Source of the DNA: Climacium dendroides
Taxonomy: Eukaryota > Streptophyta > Bryopsida > Hypnales > Climaciaceae
Assembly: GCA_950106755.1 (NCBI GenBank)
Contig: OX467082.1
Coordinates: 32,426,001 to 32,490,000, forward strand
Direction of reading: 5' to 3'
Length of the DNA stretch: 64,000 bases
Below the pieces are notes generated by a model. It did not search any database and had not been told where the DNA came from. It saw only the letters and a program-made list of their open reading frames with translations. Position numbers and translations under genes: made by a program. Below are positions 11,601 to 23,689 of this stretch, piece after piece. Positions within the stretch are counted from its first letter, which is position 1. Every line of letters starts with the position of its first letter.

Positions 11601-14048
11601 AATGACAAGATGGTCACTATGGAAATTATTTGTTTGGTTACCATATGAATTGTTGTCTTAGAAAAACAAAAAGTACTCATTGGAAGACAAACTACTGTAG
11701 TAGATCTTCCCTTTTCTCTCAAAATTTGGAAAATGACTAGTTGCATTTCTATCCTACATAGAGAGATTCTTTGTCATTCATTGGCAAGAAACGTTCTTCA
11801 CATCAATTATGGGTTATACAGAAGAAGTGTAAGCAACAAGTGTACCCAAAATTGTCCACTTCTAAGGTTGCCACCTCCACAATACTATTAATAGAGTTGC
11901 ACACTACTCAAAATTCACCTTCCATTTGTCCTTGTCATGTGCTTCATTTGGGGTATCCTCCCTATTCAGTTTTCCTTCAAAAATAGGGGTTGAATTTGAG
12001 GAGTTTGTGGTCTGTTTAGGTGCAGTTACCTTACTGTCTCTCATTGAAAGAGAACCGTGCCATGGTTCAAAGACTTGAAGCATTCAAAGTGCTGAATGGA
12101 AATGAGAAAACCATGTATTCAAAGCACTCATTCCAAAGAATGGATTTCTCATGTATAGATTTGTGGCTATATGAATAAGTTAGTGACATTCTCAACTTGT
12201 CAAGTAGACTCTTTGGATTTTCAAATTAACTACCAGTTGGTGCTTGTTATGCTATGCATTCACCATTAGAATTTCATTAGAATTTTTATGTATTAGATAG
12301 AACGTAGAGCAAGATTTCAATAAATCTTCAGATAAAAATTACTAAAAAATACATGTAATGATGAATACGGTAAAAGATACATATACATTAGAATGCATTA
12401 GAAATTTGACTCAATTGTTACAAACAATGGCAACCCTTATAGAAGAATTTAAAGGAAAAATTTGTAGATCTCAAAAGCTTCGTGAACAATTTAATTGTTG
12501 TGAAATCCAAAATCGGTTCAATCTAATAAATTTCTCAAATCATTTGGTAGTAGCAATAGAAAATTGAAATTAGAAGCTCAAAGCTCACAACAACACAAAA
12601 TCATAGAAATATAAAAGAAGTATAATTTCAAGAAAAGCAATGGTATTGCTACCTTTATAATATCACCATATTGATCCTCTTTAATATCACCTCAATTGCA
12701 ACGACTATATTATTTTTATAATATCACCTTTTGTAAAAAGTGATATTATAGAGGTGATTGTGAACTGCTACTATATTTCAATAATATTACATTGTGTGAA
12801 AATATGATTTCTTTGTATGCATGATTAAAAATATTTTTATAAAATAATTAAAATAATTATTTTAAAGACTTATCAAAATCATTATCATATATTCTATTCA
12901 AATATATCAAATTTTTATTAATATGTGATACAATGAATGCATAGCATAGCAAGCACAAGCCCCAAGTATTAATGATAGCATTTGTGATATTATAGAGAGA
13001 CTTATGATTTTAGTAGTATGATGAGGATTATACGTACTGAAAAAATTCATAAAGATTGAATTGAGGTTTTCGTGAACAGAGAAAACAAGAAAATTGTGCA
13101 TTTCTATTTGGCTCCTACTCACAATCAGCTTCTTACTTCAATTCAAGAAAGGTAGTGACTTAAAAAATGGATTTATTTTCAAATGGAATTTGGATTCCTC
13201 ATGAAATTTGAAGCCAAAGAGTGTTTTTTTTAACTGTAGATGCCCAAGGCTTTTTTTGAGCATTTTGGATTTTGCTCTAAATTGATCAAAAGAGTCAACA
13301 CTTTGATAAGTATTATCAATTCTTTAAAGTTGTAATCATACAAAATCATTCAAACTAGACATGTTAGAGATCACATGGGAAAAGAACACACAACAATATG
13401 ACTTATGGATTGAAAGATTATAATGTTTGATTATGAGGGTGTTAAAACTGCAAAAGTGATTTGAAGTCTTTCATTCTTCTTTCCACATGTCAATATTAAT
13501 GTGAGTTTTTCTCCCAATTTTCTTTTGCTTTGTGAGAGGTTGAAGTCTTAATCATCAAATTGGAAAAAAAACCCAAATCAATCATTTTACACTTGTAATT
13601 TTGATTTTGCTAAACCATTTCAAAACTTTTTGAAATTTGGGGTGTGGAGTCAAGGACCTCTTTGCTAAGGTAGGAGGTCCACAAATCACCCACCTTCGAG
13701 CTGAAACTTAATTCTAGGGAGGTGAAGCTTCTTGGAATATTTTAATTTCATTAAATTTTCCTTGAAAGACAAGTGGAATTGGCATCTAACCCAGGTTGTT
13801 TCATATTTTTTTGGAGCTTTGCATAATTAGTTATGTCATTTTGAAGTTGAAATGACATAAGGCTCTAAACTCATGCACTTCCTGAAATGTGCACTTTATG
13901 TACATTGCTGAAGGCTTAGAAAAAGCAACATGCACAAATGGTGTACAATTGACAAGGTGGGCAATTTTAGAGCCTCCGACCTTGGACTTGGAATGCGACA
14001 TCAGTGAAGGTGGGTAGTGCTGTGTAAAGAGGGCTTCTGTGACCAGGA
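8690..14048. other. AT-rich intergenic sequence, no gene seen
   Basis: Parts recur in copies B and C: 10,250-12,230 resembles 32,590-33,975 and 41,100-43,110; 12,900-13,130 resembles 44,061-44,300; 13,620-13,980 resembles 54,220-54,600. A motif around 11,640-12,060 also recurs in weaker form at about 7,600, 28,130, 36,580 and 54,030, so there is an older internal repeat. Short frames such as 10,369-10,632 and 12,358-12,567 show no recognisable domain. Small inverted motifs around 12,650-12,765 may be MITE debris. Confidence 0.5.
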
Positions 14049-15391
14049 ATGCAGAACGCTCTCAAACAGGAGCGGAACCGTGGAGCCCAGCAGTTGGATG
14101 CTCGAACCAAGGTAACTTCTAGTCGTTCTTTTCCCTTTTCGCTAGACTACATCCTCAATTGCAGTGTTTGTGTTCGGGCACCCAACTTGATTTGTTGCCC
14201 TGCTTTTTCTTTGTAGGAGTTGACAATTCCTTGGAAGGCCGGGATACATTAAGAATTTCCCAGCGTGCCAGCAGCTCCATCCTTGTGAACAGTCTCTTCT
14301 TGAGCTCACGCTCGGGCGAGGCACTTATGAAGAGGTGATTGGCCTTGCTGAAGTTTAGTGTCACTGATAATGATGCGAGACAGTATGCAATCATCTCTTG
14401 ATGGAGGTTTTGAGAAAAACGGTGTTCCGAGGTAGCTACGTTCAAAGTGATCTAAGCTGTAGTAAGGCAGATCGTGTTTGAATTTTCAGTTTCCTGTGTG
14501 CTCAGGAGCTTGAAATGCCTTGATCTGCTTTGTGCATTAATCTTGCATTGCAAGGTGAGGTGTCCAGTTGCTCATTATCATATCAGTGACTCCTTGCTCC
14601 AGACTTTGCAACGGGTTGACCTCTTGCACAAGTGACTGCTCGATTACGGGAAGACTTGTGCTTCTGTTTGTGCTAAGGTACAACTTCTGCAGCCATAAGG
14701 AAATGAAAGACAACCCATTCGTGTTTACACTGATGATTTCTAGGGTTCGGTGGCGACCTTCCAATGGAGTGTTTGTGGAACGCTGTGTCATCTTTTGTGC
14801 TGTTCTTCGCAGTCAGCATGCAAGCGTGAGGCTGAGGAGCGATTCAAAGAGGTAATGCCTATAATAGGTGCTTCGTTTGCTTGGGTTATATCTGGTGGGA
14901 TTTTGAAAGAATCTGTTGTTGAATACAAGCTCTGGTACGTGATATATAAAATGTATCCTTCTTCAGAATCATTTGGCATGCCATTTAGATTTCAGGGTGA
15001 CTTCCTGAAGTTAACATTGCTGTGCAAGAGGGCGTTACCAAGCTGGAAGACCTGTTTAACAAGCATGGGAAGGCTGTGGATGAATCGAAGGAGATTGCGA
15101 AGGTTGTCTCCCTTCCTTTGGCGCCAAACCCTTTGTTTTGATATACACTCCTTCATTGATTCATACAGGTTATAAGAAACATACTTCGCTGTAGGCCCGA
15201 CTCACAACCACCCGTTGATTGGACTTCTTCTTTTTCCTCGTTAATGATTGTTGGAGCTGTCTGAATTCCGCTGCCAGGTCTTACGAGCTGTGCCAGTACT
15301 GCACCCACGCACACCCACTGTGTGCCTTGTTGGAGCTCCCAATGTCGGCAGGTCCTCACTCGTACGAATCCTTTCGTCGGGAAAACCGGAG
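14049..15391 (+). pseudogene. PDE318: Degraded 5' part of a plastid NOG1/PDE318-like GTPase gene
   Basis: Exon-like blocks with GT and AG borders read in order as a NOG1-type GTPase of the PDE318 kind: 14,049-14,111 (ALKQERNRGAQQLDARTK), 14,217-14,334 (ELTIPWKAGIH, then in another frame EQSLLELTLGRGTYEE), 14,603-14,677 (LQRVDLLHK, stop, LLDYGKTCASVCAK), 14,813-14,851 (SACKREAEERFKE), 14,996-15,102 (VTKLEDLFNKHGKAVDESK) and 15,278-15,391 (TPTVCLVGAPNVGRSSLVRI). The second and fifth blocks carry net frameshifts, the third has TGA at 14,633, and the P-loop lysine is arginine (GAPNVGRSS). Nothing resembling the switch regions or G3-G5 motifs follows, and a T-rich tract starts at 15,419. Family members act in plastid development and probably ribosome assembly; this copy cannot. 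The identification is by motif memory, not by search. Confidence 0.7.
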
Positions 15392-17094
15392 GTCCATTTT
15401 GGAAACACGTACGCTGTTTTTTTTTTTTTATTATTTACATCTCGTTATGAATCCAAAGAGATTTCTTGCTCGGAGTATATATGTAATGCCTCTTGCAGTG
15501 AATGTGCTCATCCTCACATTCTATTCTCCTTCCCTATTTTCTTCTTCTTTTGTCGATCTTCTCCTATTGGGAGGCTGGACCTCTTGCAAATTTTTCCTGT
15601 ACTGTGGCTTGCTTTCTGTGTTAGTATAGATGCAGTTTTATTGGACTTTCGCATTCCCTAGCGTACTTATTCAAGGCTGATCAACCTTTTCAAGGTAACC
15701 ACACCTTATTGCGACACTTGAAGCATTTTGCATGGTTTCTATTATGAGAATAAACGAATGTTTAAATGCTTATCTTCGTAAGTCCAGGACTTCCAATACA
15801 TCAATCATTACATGATTTGAATATCACATGGCGAGGTTATAGTGGTTCAAGGTTTTCTTGGCGGAGGATCTGAAACCGACATGAGTTTTGATGTTTGAGA
15901 GTTGGTGTACATTCTCAAATTCAGTATGTGCTCTGTGTGAAAATTCTGCAAGATTTGGAGTGTTGCATTTAGGTAGGCGTCACCACACTTTGCTTGAATT
16001 TGCCATCCGTCCACGCAGGCATACGGAAAGTGAGGCGATCCATTATTTTAGCAGTCACTCCCTGGTCGGAATCGAGTAACACGTCGTATACATTGATTTT
16101 TACTTCAGATTTTTTCGCAGTGAGAAACTTAAGATATGCCAAGCTATTTTGAAATTTTGGGGAAGACATGAACTGTCCAACATATCTGTTGCCAGAGGTG
16201 AACCAACTTCTGAGACAATTGTGCTGCTAAGAGCAACTGGGTGAAGTGTCCAATTTAGGAACCTGAAATTCGAAGGAACAAGAATTTGAGGAAATCATCC
16301 TTTTTTTTGGTAGAATAGAAGATAAATCAACGAGTGACCGGTTGGTGATGACTACTGTAGGCACTTTGTCGCAATGCGCAGTTGTATTACTGTATGGTGA
16401 CCTCTGGGAGTTGGGCTTTAATGTTCAAGACGGTTGGATTGTCCAGACCTGTAAAGAGCTCTTGGCTGAAATGCTCAACTTATAAGTGCCATTTCAAATT
16501 CAGGAGGAATCCCCAATCAAGTTTGAGAGTAGAATCTATTTACAGATCGAAATAGAAAGGATGACCATGATAAGTCAACGAGTCAGACATATGTTGTATG
16601 GTTCATATTCCGTGTTGGATGCTTCAGAGACAGTTTGTGTTATCAATGTAGGTTTACGAGCTGTTGACTGAGAGACTCGTGTGGTGTCCAGCACTCCCCG
16701 GAGATGGCCCCACTTTGTTGAATTTCTGTCGCGGTTGAACCTTCTGTATCAGGAAAGCCTGAAGTGTGGTCCACAGTTGGGCTACATCAATCATTCTCTG
16801 ATAGATATAAGGTATGTCCTGTACACATCGAAGCCTCTAACGGAGCGTTCACTTGGAGCATGGTTACTGTTATTGCATTCTCTTCGGACCTGCTGGTTAG
16901 GAGGCAGGATTCCCATTCATCCTAGCGTGCAATTTTCGACTGTCTTGTAAATGAGATGGATTTTTCATTGAGAATTCAGACTGGAGACACAGTGCTGGCT
17001 CCCCACCTGCAGTCAGGCATCTGGAGTACAGAATTGGAACTATTCTACAACACATGAGTTCACATGTGAAAACGGACCATGCCTACTCCCGAAC
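15392..17094. other. No recognisable gene
   Basis: Moderate GC content with a poly-T run at 15,419-15,430. Short frames such as 15,248-15,661 are extensions of the last GTPase exon; 16,486-16,671 and 16,681-16,950 show no domain. Missing 3' exons of the GTPase were looked for here and not found. Confidence 0.4.
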
Positions 17095-17238
17095 ATGGCA
17101 TCCAAATCGAAGGTGGGGTACAACAAAGGAATTCACGAGTGGCAGGTGCCCAAACCTGCAAATACTGACCCAAACCAAGAATTCCAGGACTTGGGGAAGA
17201 AATGGCGTCTACGTCAGATCCACTTGCTCCCAGAGTAA
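17095..17238 (+). CDS. Small unidentified ORF (47 aa), possible exon
   Basis: ATG at 17,095 opens 47 codons (starting MASKSKVGYNKGIHEW) to TAA at 17,236. The composition (mixed charged, aromatic and proline residues, little low complexity) looks more like coding sequence than its surroundings. An overlapping frame (ATG near 17,203) encodes about 30 residues starting MASTSDPLAPRV. I recognise neither. It may be an exon of an unidentified or decayed gene, or chance. Confidence 0.2.
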   Translation: MASKSKVGYNKGIHEWQVPKPANTDPNQEFQDLGKKWRLRQIHLLPE

Positions 17239-17631
17239 CTTCAGTTGGCTTTCCAATGCTAATTCACCCTGGTCCAGTCGTTCCGAGTGCTTGAATTAGG
17301 TCCTCCGTTTGCCAAAATAGCTTGCATGTGGACGCTGTGTGCTCCAAACTCTGTACTCACCTGTCCTTTTTTTTATCAAACCCTGTGATCAATGATGGTC
17401 AAAATATCTAGACTCAAGAGGGAGAGTGAGTTGAGAATGGTGTACTGAGATCCCTGACTTGAATTCAAGTTGGGCAAGGAACTCCAGTTGGTCAACACGG
17501 TGAAAACAATCAGCTGAGGAATTAGTCTGAAAACGGTACGTTGCGATTGTTTCATTTTCTTTCGTTTTGGAATTCATCCTGGTGATCGAGCGAGATTCGT
17601 GTCAGGAGAGCTGACGGACAATCCAGAGGGA
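17239..17631. other. No gene seen; ends at the left edge of copy B
   Basis: No supported frame. The copy B duplication becomes recognisable at 17,632. Because the window starts at the equivalent base, it cannot be told whether 17,631 is a true breakpoint or whether the homology continues leftward of the window. Confidence 0.5.
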
Positions 17632-18603
17632 GTCAGACTCTGTGCTTGTACTTGAAATGCTCAAACCTCCCTCTCGGTGTTTTATTCAAGGATTCTGGAA
17701 AACGATGGTGAAGTGGTTCCAATTTCTCACTCGCATGGAGTCGTGGAGGTGGCCTGTGAGCTACTGAATAATGAGTGAAATTCTCTTCCTAGACTTGGGC
17801 CCTCTGTCTACCCAGACCCGAGGTCCTCCAAATGAATTCATGCAGTCGGCAACAAAAGCAAACATTGGTCTTTCTATGCGAAGTAGGGCAGAATTCGACA
17901 AACTCATGGTCCAATTAGATACAGTGGAGTATTTTGGAGCACCGAAAGTGTGCCATTCAAGTGCTCAGTGCTCTTGAAACCAAGACCACTCCAGACCAGA
18001 GAGCGCCAATCTCTTGCAACTTCCCCATTTCGTGCCGTGGGTTGGTCTGAGTGCAGTTCCTGCGAGGCAGCAGTGGGCGAATTCCTGAGCACGGACCACT
18101 TCAACCTTCTTGGCCGCAGGAACGCAAGGACAAAGTCCAAACCCGTAGCAGAACAGGAATCCTCCATTCTTTCGAGGTTGTGATTCCGAGAAGGATTGAT
18201 GCATAAATTGGTGTTCAATTGTCCAGTCGACTTCAGGAGCAATTAGAGAGAGCTCGCACCGTTGACGACACTCCAGCTCTGGAAGAAATTGAGGCCTGTG
18301 TGCAACCCTAGAATTCGGTCCACAGCAGTCCTTATTTCATAGCAGTGCACTGGTAGGTTAGGGTTGGTATTTTTGTGATCAGGATGGTCTGCATGGGAGA
18401 TAGAATGTGGAAATTTATGAATATCCGACAGCGAAAGGCGATGTCCGCAACTGCTCCAGGTTTAGGGTTTCTGACATTCTGCTTTAGGTTTGGGGAAGGA
18501 AAAAAAACTCTCCGAGAAACGCTCCTAGAACTACGGCAAAGCAATAAGTGGATCCCTTGGACTCGGTGTGTAGAATGTACAGTGCTCTACAGTGGGGTGA
18601 TGA

Positions 18604-20282
18604 GAGCCGGTTTCCATTGCCTCACTGGACCTCCAGGTCCTGGAGGGCGGGCTGGACGGGAGCCGGACCCCTTCCAGGGAGGTCCAGCTTTCCATTGCAA
18701 GCCGGACCTCCAGACCTGGAGGAGCCGTAGCGCTCCATTTGCACCCCTGTGGTTTACTACTCCAGAGGAGACGAAAAAGTATTTACTGAACCCAATTCAT
18801 ATCAATTTTATTAATTAATATTATTAATCAATTATATTAATTACTTTTATTAATGTATTATATTCATTTATGTTATTAATTAATTATGTTAATTACTTTT
18901 ATTAATTACTTTTATTAATTATTGATATGAATTTATTATAATAATTACTATTATTAATTAATTTTGTTAATTAATTTTATGAATTGATTATATTAATTAC
19001 TATTATTAATCACTTAATTATATTAATGATTTTTATTAATTAATTTCATTCTTTATTCATTTTGGTCTTTAGGATTTTAGTATTACTAATTATTGCTTTC
19101 AATTATTGCTTTTTATATGAAGGTAGACGTCAACAACTATCTAGGCAAGTCATAACAGATGAAACTGAGATTGTAAGGGAAGCAATCATTCAACATTTAG
19201 TTGCTGTTGAAGTTCGTACAAATAGACCTCATTATGTGCCCCATAGGTAAAGCTTTTAGGATTGAATTCCAAAAGAATGTTGTAGTTGACGGCTTGTGAA
19301 GATATATATATTCTATTTTTTTGGTAGTGTGTGAAAGACCTTGCACCATTATTATTTGGACCTTATTTTACTATAAGAATGTGCTTAATTTTTATTATAG
19401 TAAGTGCAGAAAATGTATATATTTTACATGGAATTTTATTTTCATTTGAATCCATAATAGAAATTGAAAATTTGCAAACTATTTTGTGCATGAGGAACAA
19501 AATAATTATTAATTACTTCACTATAAATAAAAATATGATTCATGATTAATCAATGAACTTGATCGTTTAATGGCAAATGATTTTTTTTAAAAATTAATTG
19601 ACATAATTAATTAATTCAGTATTAATAAAAATATTATTGATTACAATTCCATTTACATTTCTCTTTAATCCTTTATAGTAAACAGAAATAGTATTAGTTT
19701 AAAAATCATTTATCAAAACCATTATTGACTAAACATCAAATATATTATATTATTTACAAAAAATATATTTCAGCGTTCCTTCACATACTGTAGATTTTTA
19801 TTTAATATTTACAATTATTTTAGAATTAATAAAAATAGTATTAATTATTAATTAGTACTCATATTTCATTTTAAAATTAATGTTAATTAAATTTAATAAT
19901 TATTTAGTGTGTTTGATTACGTTCTGTATTTGGAAACATGTTGAGTTAAGGACAATTATGTTCATTTCAGAAAATTAAAAATTTGTTAGTCTACTTCATA
20001 ATTTGCAGTATTTGTATTAATATTGAAGCATGATTATTTCAGCAGTTATAAATAATTTATTATTATTATTAATCAAATATTTTTGTATTTTCCTATCCGG
20101 TGGGAAGGCAGGGAAGGCAAGCAAGGTAGCCAGCCTAAACTCAAGGCACCCCATGTGGTAACAAACTTACTTTCAAGTTAACAAGGCCGATCCTGTAGCA
20201 CAATCTAGAGGAATAATTCCTATCTTTGGAGGGTCCAGTGGAGGGTCCAGTGGAGGTCCAGGTCTGTAATGGAAACGCGCTC
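18604..20282. mobile_element. 1.68-kb non-autonomous PIF/Harbinger-like element
   Basis: Starts GAGCCGGTTTCCATTGC and ends with the complement of GAGCGCGTTTCCATTAC, followed inward on both sides by CTGGACCTCC. It is flanked by TGA at 18,601-18,603 and 20,283-20,285; the same locus in copy A (about 1,079-1,089) is uninterrupted. A 3-bp TNA duplication with a GTTTCCATT-type end fits PIF/Harbinger. The inside is extremely AT-rich (repeated TTAATTA) and lacks a transposase; a 62-codon frame at 19,062-19,250 is unrecognised. Repeated TCCAGTGGAGG motifs lie near the right end. One extra TGA sits at the left junction. Confidence 0.75.
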
Positions 20283-20285
20283 TGA

Positions 20286-21960
20286 GTCACATGGCAAGGG
20301 TTTCGGAGGTCCTTCTTCGACCTCTCACGCGTTTCCTTCTGCGACTGGACTGGGGTTGCTTGGCGGTGTCCATTTTCACTCTTCTCTAGCCTCGCCTTAC
20401 GAAGTGGCTGTTAGGCTTTTCATCTGCGCTTCTTTGACTCTTTGATTGCAATCTGAGGTAGTGCTGCTGCGTATTTTGGGTGCTTCCCTGGCGGACCCTT
20501 AGAAACCTTGAAACCGTGCTGCTTTGTGGATTCGTCTTGTCGACTTGCGACGCGTATTTCGATTCTAAAGCTCTTGTTTTCTTTGTGTTGGCAGAGATCA
20601 GATGCACGGGTGTTAATCTTGTACGAGGACGTTGTGGAGTAGTCGACGAACATCTGGAAACTTCTCGCTTGCAGGGTAACAACTCCCTTGGGTTGTTCGT
20701 GTTGAAGTGCATGTATGTACGTCATCTCTACTTTTCTATTGCTTTGAGATTCTCGGGTTGTTGGTGAGTGGTGAGAAGGATCTGCAAGATTTGTGCGACA
20801 TCCAGATGTGTATGGGTGCTAGATTTTCTTTTGCTTCTTTCGCCATTTTGAAAGCGAGGAGCGGTAACACATTGTCTGTTTCGATGGCTTGCTTTTGGAA
20901 TGCTCCTTTGTACATGAGTATTGTGAGGTTCAAATGGACAGAGAATGTTTGGTTTGTCATGGTAGAATAGGGTGTTGTTGTGGTGCACCGGTGTTGTTGT
21001 TGTTCGCATTTGCATTGAGAGTTGCAGAGCGGATAAGAAAAGGTGGATGAGAGTGTGGGTAGCGTTACGGAAGGTCCCTCTTGGAGTCGATTTGCACACG
21101 ATGTTCCTCTGTGTCTGGAATTTGGCTTTGGATGTTGATATTGGATTCTTCTGAGTTCGTCGTGTAGCGAGGCCATCGTTATGTAGCCGGGCCGCAGGAG
21201 CTTGCAAGCGCACGTGCAGCTCCTGCACTGGGTTGGGAACACCGGGATCCGCCCTAGCTGATTCTAGGTGGAGACGAAACTGGTGGAATGTAAATCCCGA
21301 AGGCCTGAGTGCTCGCCATAGCCACGTGATCGCTGCCGAGGTTCAAAAGCCCCGAACGGCCGGAGTCCGGAACTCCAAATGTATTCCGTTGCGAATCGCC
21401 ACCTTCTCCTGGAGCTTCTCATGGTTATGTCCCAGGGTTGAAAAGGGTTAGATTTTTCAATAGGTGTAATTCCATCCTTTGGAGTTTAGGGACGCTTGGA
21501 GGCTGTGGATTGAGCGATGCGTGGACACTGTTTTCTTCGGATTCGTGGGATTTTAGGGCCACGCTGTTCTGGTACCCGATTTGGTTTTGGGAGATCGATG
21601 TGCGTATTGTTGAGGGCGATTTTCGGTTTGCCAATCGTTGGATTCGTGTGTATGCCGTGTTTTGATTTGAAGCGATTGTTCGTGGTTTTTTCCCCTCTAA
21701 CCACGCGCTTTGCTTCGTGAGGTCTGCGTTTCGTTGTCGTTGCATGGTTGTGTTGAGGGGATTATTGAGGTTGATTGTGTTCTGTGTGTGGTCCTTTTTC
21801 TTTTGGTCATCGAAATTTATCTCCGTTTCTTGGAGCCTGTGGAGAGCAGGTTCTGAGGTGTGAAATTCAGGGCTTTGATGATGGCGCGATTTCTTTCGTT
21901 CATCGAATCTGCAGTGTGCATTTGTGACAATTGCGATTTATGGAAACACTAAACCTCGAA
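20286..21960. repeat. Upstream tandem unit U3 (copy B equivalent of U1)
   Basis: Very similar to 1,085-2,720, including the GCAGGAGCT hairpin (21,194-21,226). The plus-strand 95-codon frame is kept (20,480-20,767), whereas the long minus-strand frame of U1 is split into several pieces here. No protein family recognised. Confidence 0.65.
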
Positions 21961-23136
21961 CAGTTTGAGATGCCTTCGTTTGAGTCAGGAATGAAAGAAT
22001 CATCTTTTAGGAAGAAAAGAAAAAATCTCTCCAAGGAACGCTCCTGAGATTACCCCAGAAGAATAACTGGATCCCTTGGATGAATCCGCATTTTCCTGTG
22101 GAGTTTTTTTGGCTAAATGAGTATCTCTTTGTTGATATTCCTTTTATGTCATCAGATCTGACAACGTGGGGAGAGGAGTACATGAAGCGATCCTTGCAAA
22201 TTGTTCGAGCTCAATATTAGGACTCCCAGGTATTTTTAGTACACGCGTTCTGTAACTGGATTTTGGCTTTGGACTGGAATTTGGCTTTGGATGTCGATAT
22301 TGGATTCTTCCTAGTTACTCGTGTAGCCGCGCCATCATCGTGTAGTAAAGCCGCAGGAGCTTGCAAGCGCCCGTGCAGCTCCTGCACTGGGCTTGCGAAC
22401 ACCGGGATCCGCCATAGCCGAGCCGAGATGGAGATGAAAGTGGTGAACTTCCAGATTGACGAGAGATTGGTTGTTCGCCATTGCCACGGGATCGCTACCG
22501 AGGATCAAATGGTCACCTTCCGCGGCACATGAGTCGCCACCTTCTCTTGGAGCTTCTCGCCGCTTCTTATGGTAGGGTGCCGTGGTTGAAAAGGGTCTAG
22601 ATTGCGCAATAGGTGTAATTCCATCCTTTGGAATGAAGGGACGCTTGGAGGCGGTGGATTCAGCGCTGCATGGACCCTGTTTTATCCGGATTTGTCGGAT
22701 TCATCGGATTCCAGGGGCACGCTGTTTTGGTTCTCGATTTGGTTTTGGGTGATCGATATGCGGATGGTTGAGGACGATTTTGGGTTTGCCTGTCGTTGGA
22801 TTCGTATGTACGCTGTGTTTTTATTGAAAACTGTTTGTTCGTGATTTTTTTCCCTGTAATCACGCGTTTTGCTTCATGAGGGCTGCGTTTCGTTGTCGCT
22901 ATTGCTTGGTTGTGTCAGGGGGATTATTGAGGGTAATTGTGTTCTGTTTGGTCCTTTTCTGTGAGTCATCGAAGTGTATTTCCTTCGAGTGCAGCCTATC
23001 GAGAGCAGGTTCTGAGGTGTGAAATTCAGGGCACGATTTCTTTCGGTCATCTGCAGTGTGCACATGTGTCACAATTGCGCGATTTGCAGAACATTAAACC
23101 TTAAAAGTGTAGGACATCCTTCGTTTGACCCAGGGA
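21961..23136. repeat. Extra upstream unit U4, only in copy B
   Basis: Starts with the boundary motif (CTTCGTTTGAGTCAGGAATG near 21,968) and ends with it near 23,120. It lacks most of the first half of a full unit but keeps the region equivalent to 1,880-2,740, with a third hairpin at 22,353-22,385. Copy A has no equivalent, so the unit number differs between A and B. Confidence 0.6.
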
Positions 23137-23137
23137 A

Positions 23138-23684
23138 TTGTCCCTTAAAAGGCCCCTTCATGTCCGGGCTTAGTCGAACTTCAGTAGATTTCTACATTAT
23201 AACACACATTTCATAAACTTGATATCTTTCACAGGTCTTGGGATTTGTCTAAATTAAATCTCATTCTTTTCATAATTAAAGAAAATTGAGTTGAGTTTTC
23301 TGTGATTATTAAAAGAAATTTTGTTGTGAATACCATAGTGATTACAGAATTGCTGGAAATAATATGAAATTTTTAAGAAAAGTGGAGATGGTAGTGACAA
23401 ACATCATGGTGTAATTGGTGTACTCCTTGATCTCACACCAAGAGAGAAAGTTCAATAGAGAAAGTTCAAAGGTGGAGGATTTTGAGATTCCAAGATGCTA
23501 TTTCCAAAGTGTACCATAAATTACATTTTGAAATTTTTTTAAAACAATTCAAATGGAGTGTGAAGTAGGTTATTGGAGACATGTTTTCTTAGTTTAGCTT
23601 TCAAAGAGTCATTTATAACTAAGAAGTTTGTGAAAATTTAGGTCCAAAATGCTTATTTGACTTGGAAGTTCCTTTAAGGGACAA
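23138..23684. mobile_element. TIR element M2, copy B counterpart of M1
   Basis: The ends are TTGTCCCTTAAAAGG and CCTTTAAGGGACAA, inverted with one base of difference. The internal sequence aligns to 2,751-3,266. It has the same position relative to the kinase as M1, so the insertion predates the segmental duplication. No coding capacity. Confidence 0.65.
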
Positions 23685-23689
23685 TGAAT

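Larger units (their letters stand above)
1..13560. repeat. Tandem segmental duplication, copy A
   Basis: Sequence from base 1 recurs at 17,632 in the same orientation and stays alignable, with insertions and deletions, through the upstream units, the kinase gene and its AT-rich 3' flank. The left edge is not visible because similarity already holds at base 1. The offset between first bases is 17,631 bp. The upstream GC-richer part looks about 95% identical or better to copy B by eye; kinase exons look near 93%. Parts of the 3' flank (about 10.2-12.2 kb and 12.9-13.6 kb) recur again at 41.1-43.1 kb and 44.2-44.5 kb in copy C. Confidence 0.85.

Noticed and set aside
14155..14445. Minus-strand frames over the GTPase relic
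   Set aside because: Shadows of the plus-strand exons, which match a known family with splice borders.
19062..19250. 62-codon frame inside the Harbinger-like element
   Set aside because: No transposase or MYB-like motif and very AT-rich surroundings; not enough to call a gene.
20386..21745. Several 100-168 codon minus-strand frames in U3
   Set aside because: Fragments of the rejected minus-strand frame of U1; overlapping each other in different frames.
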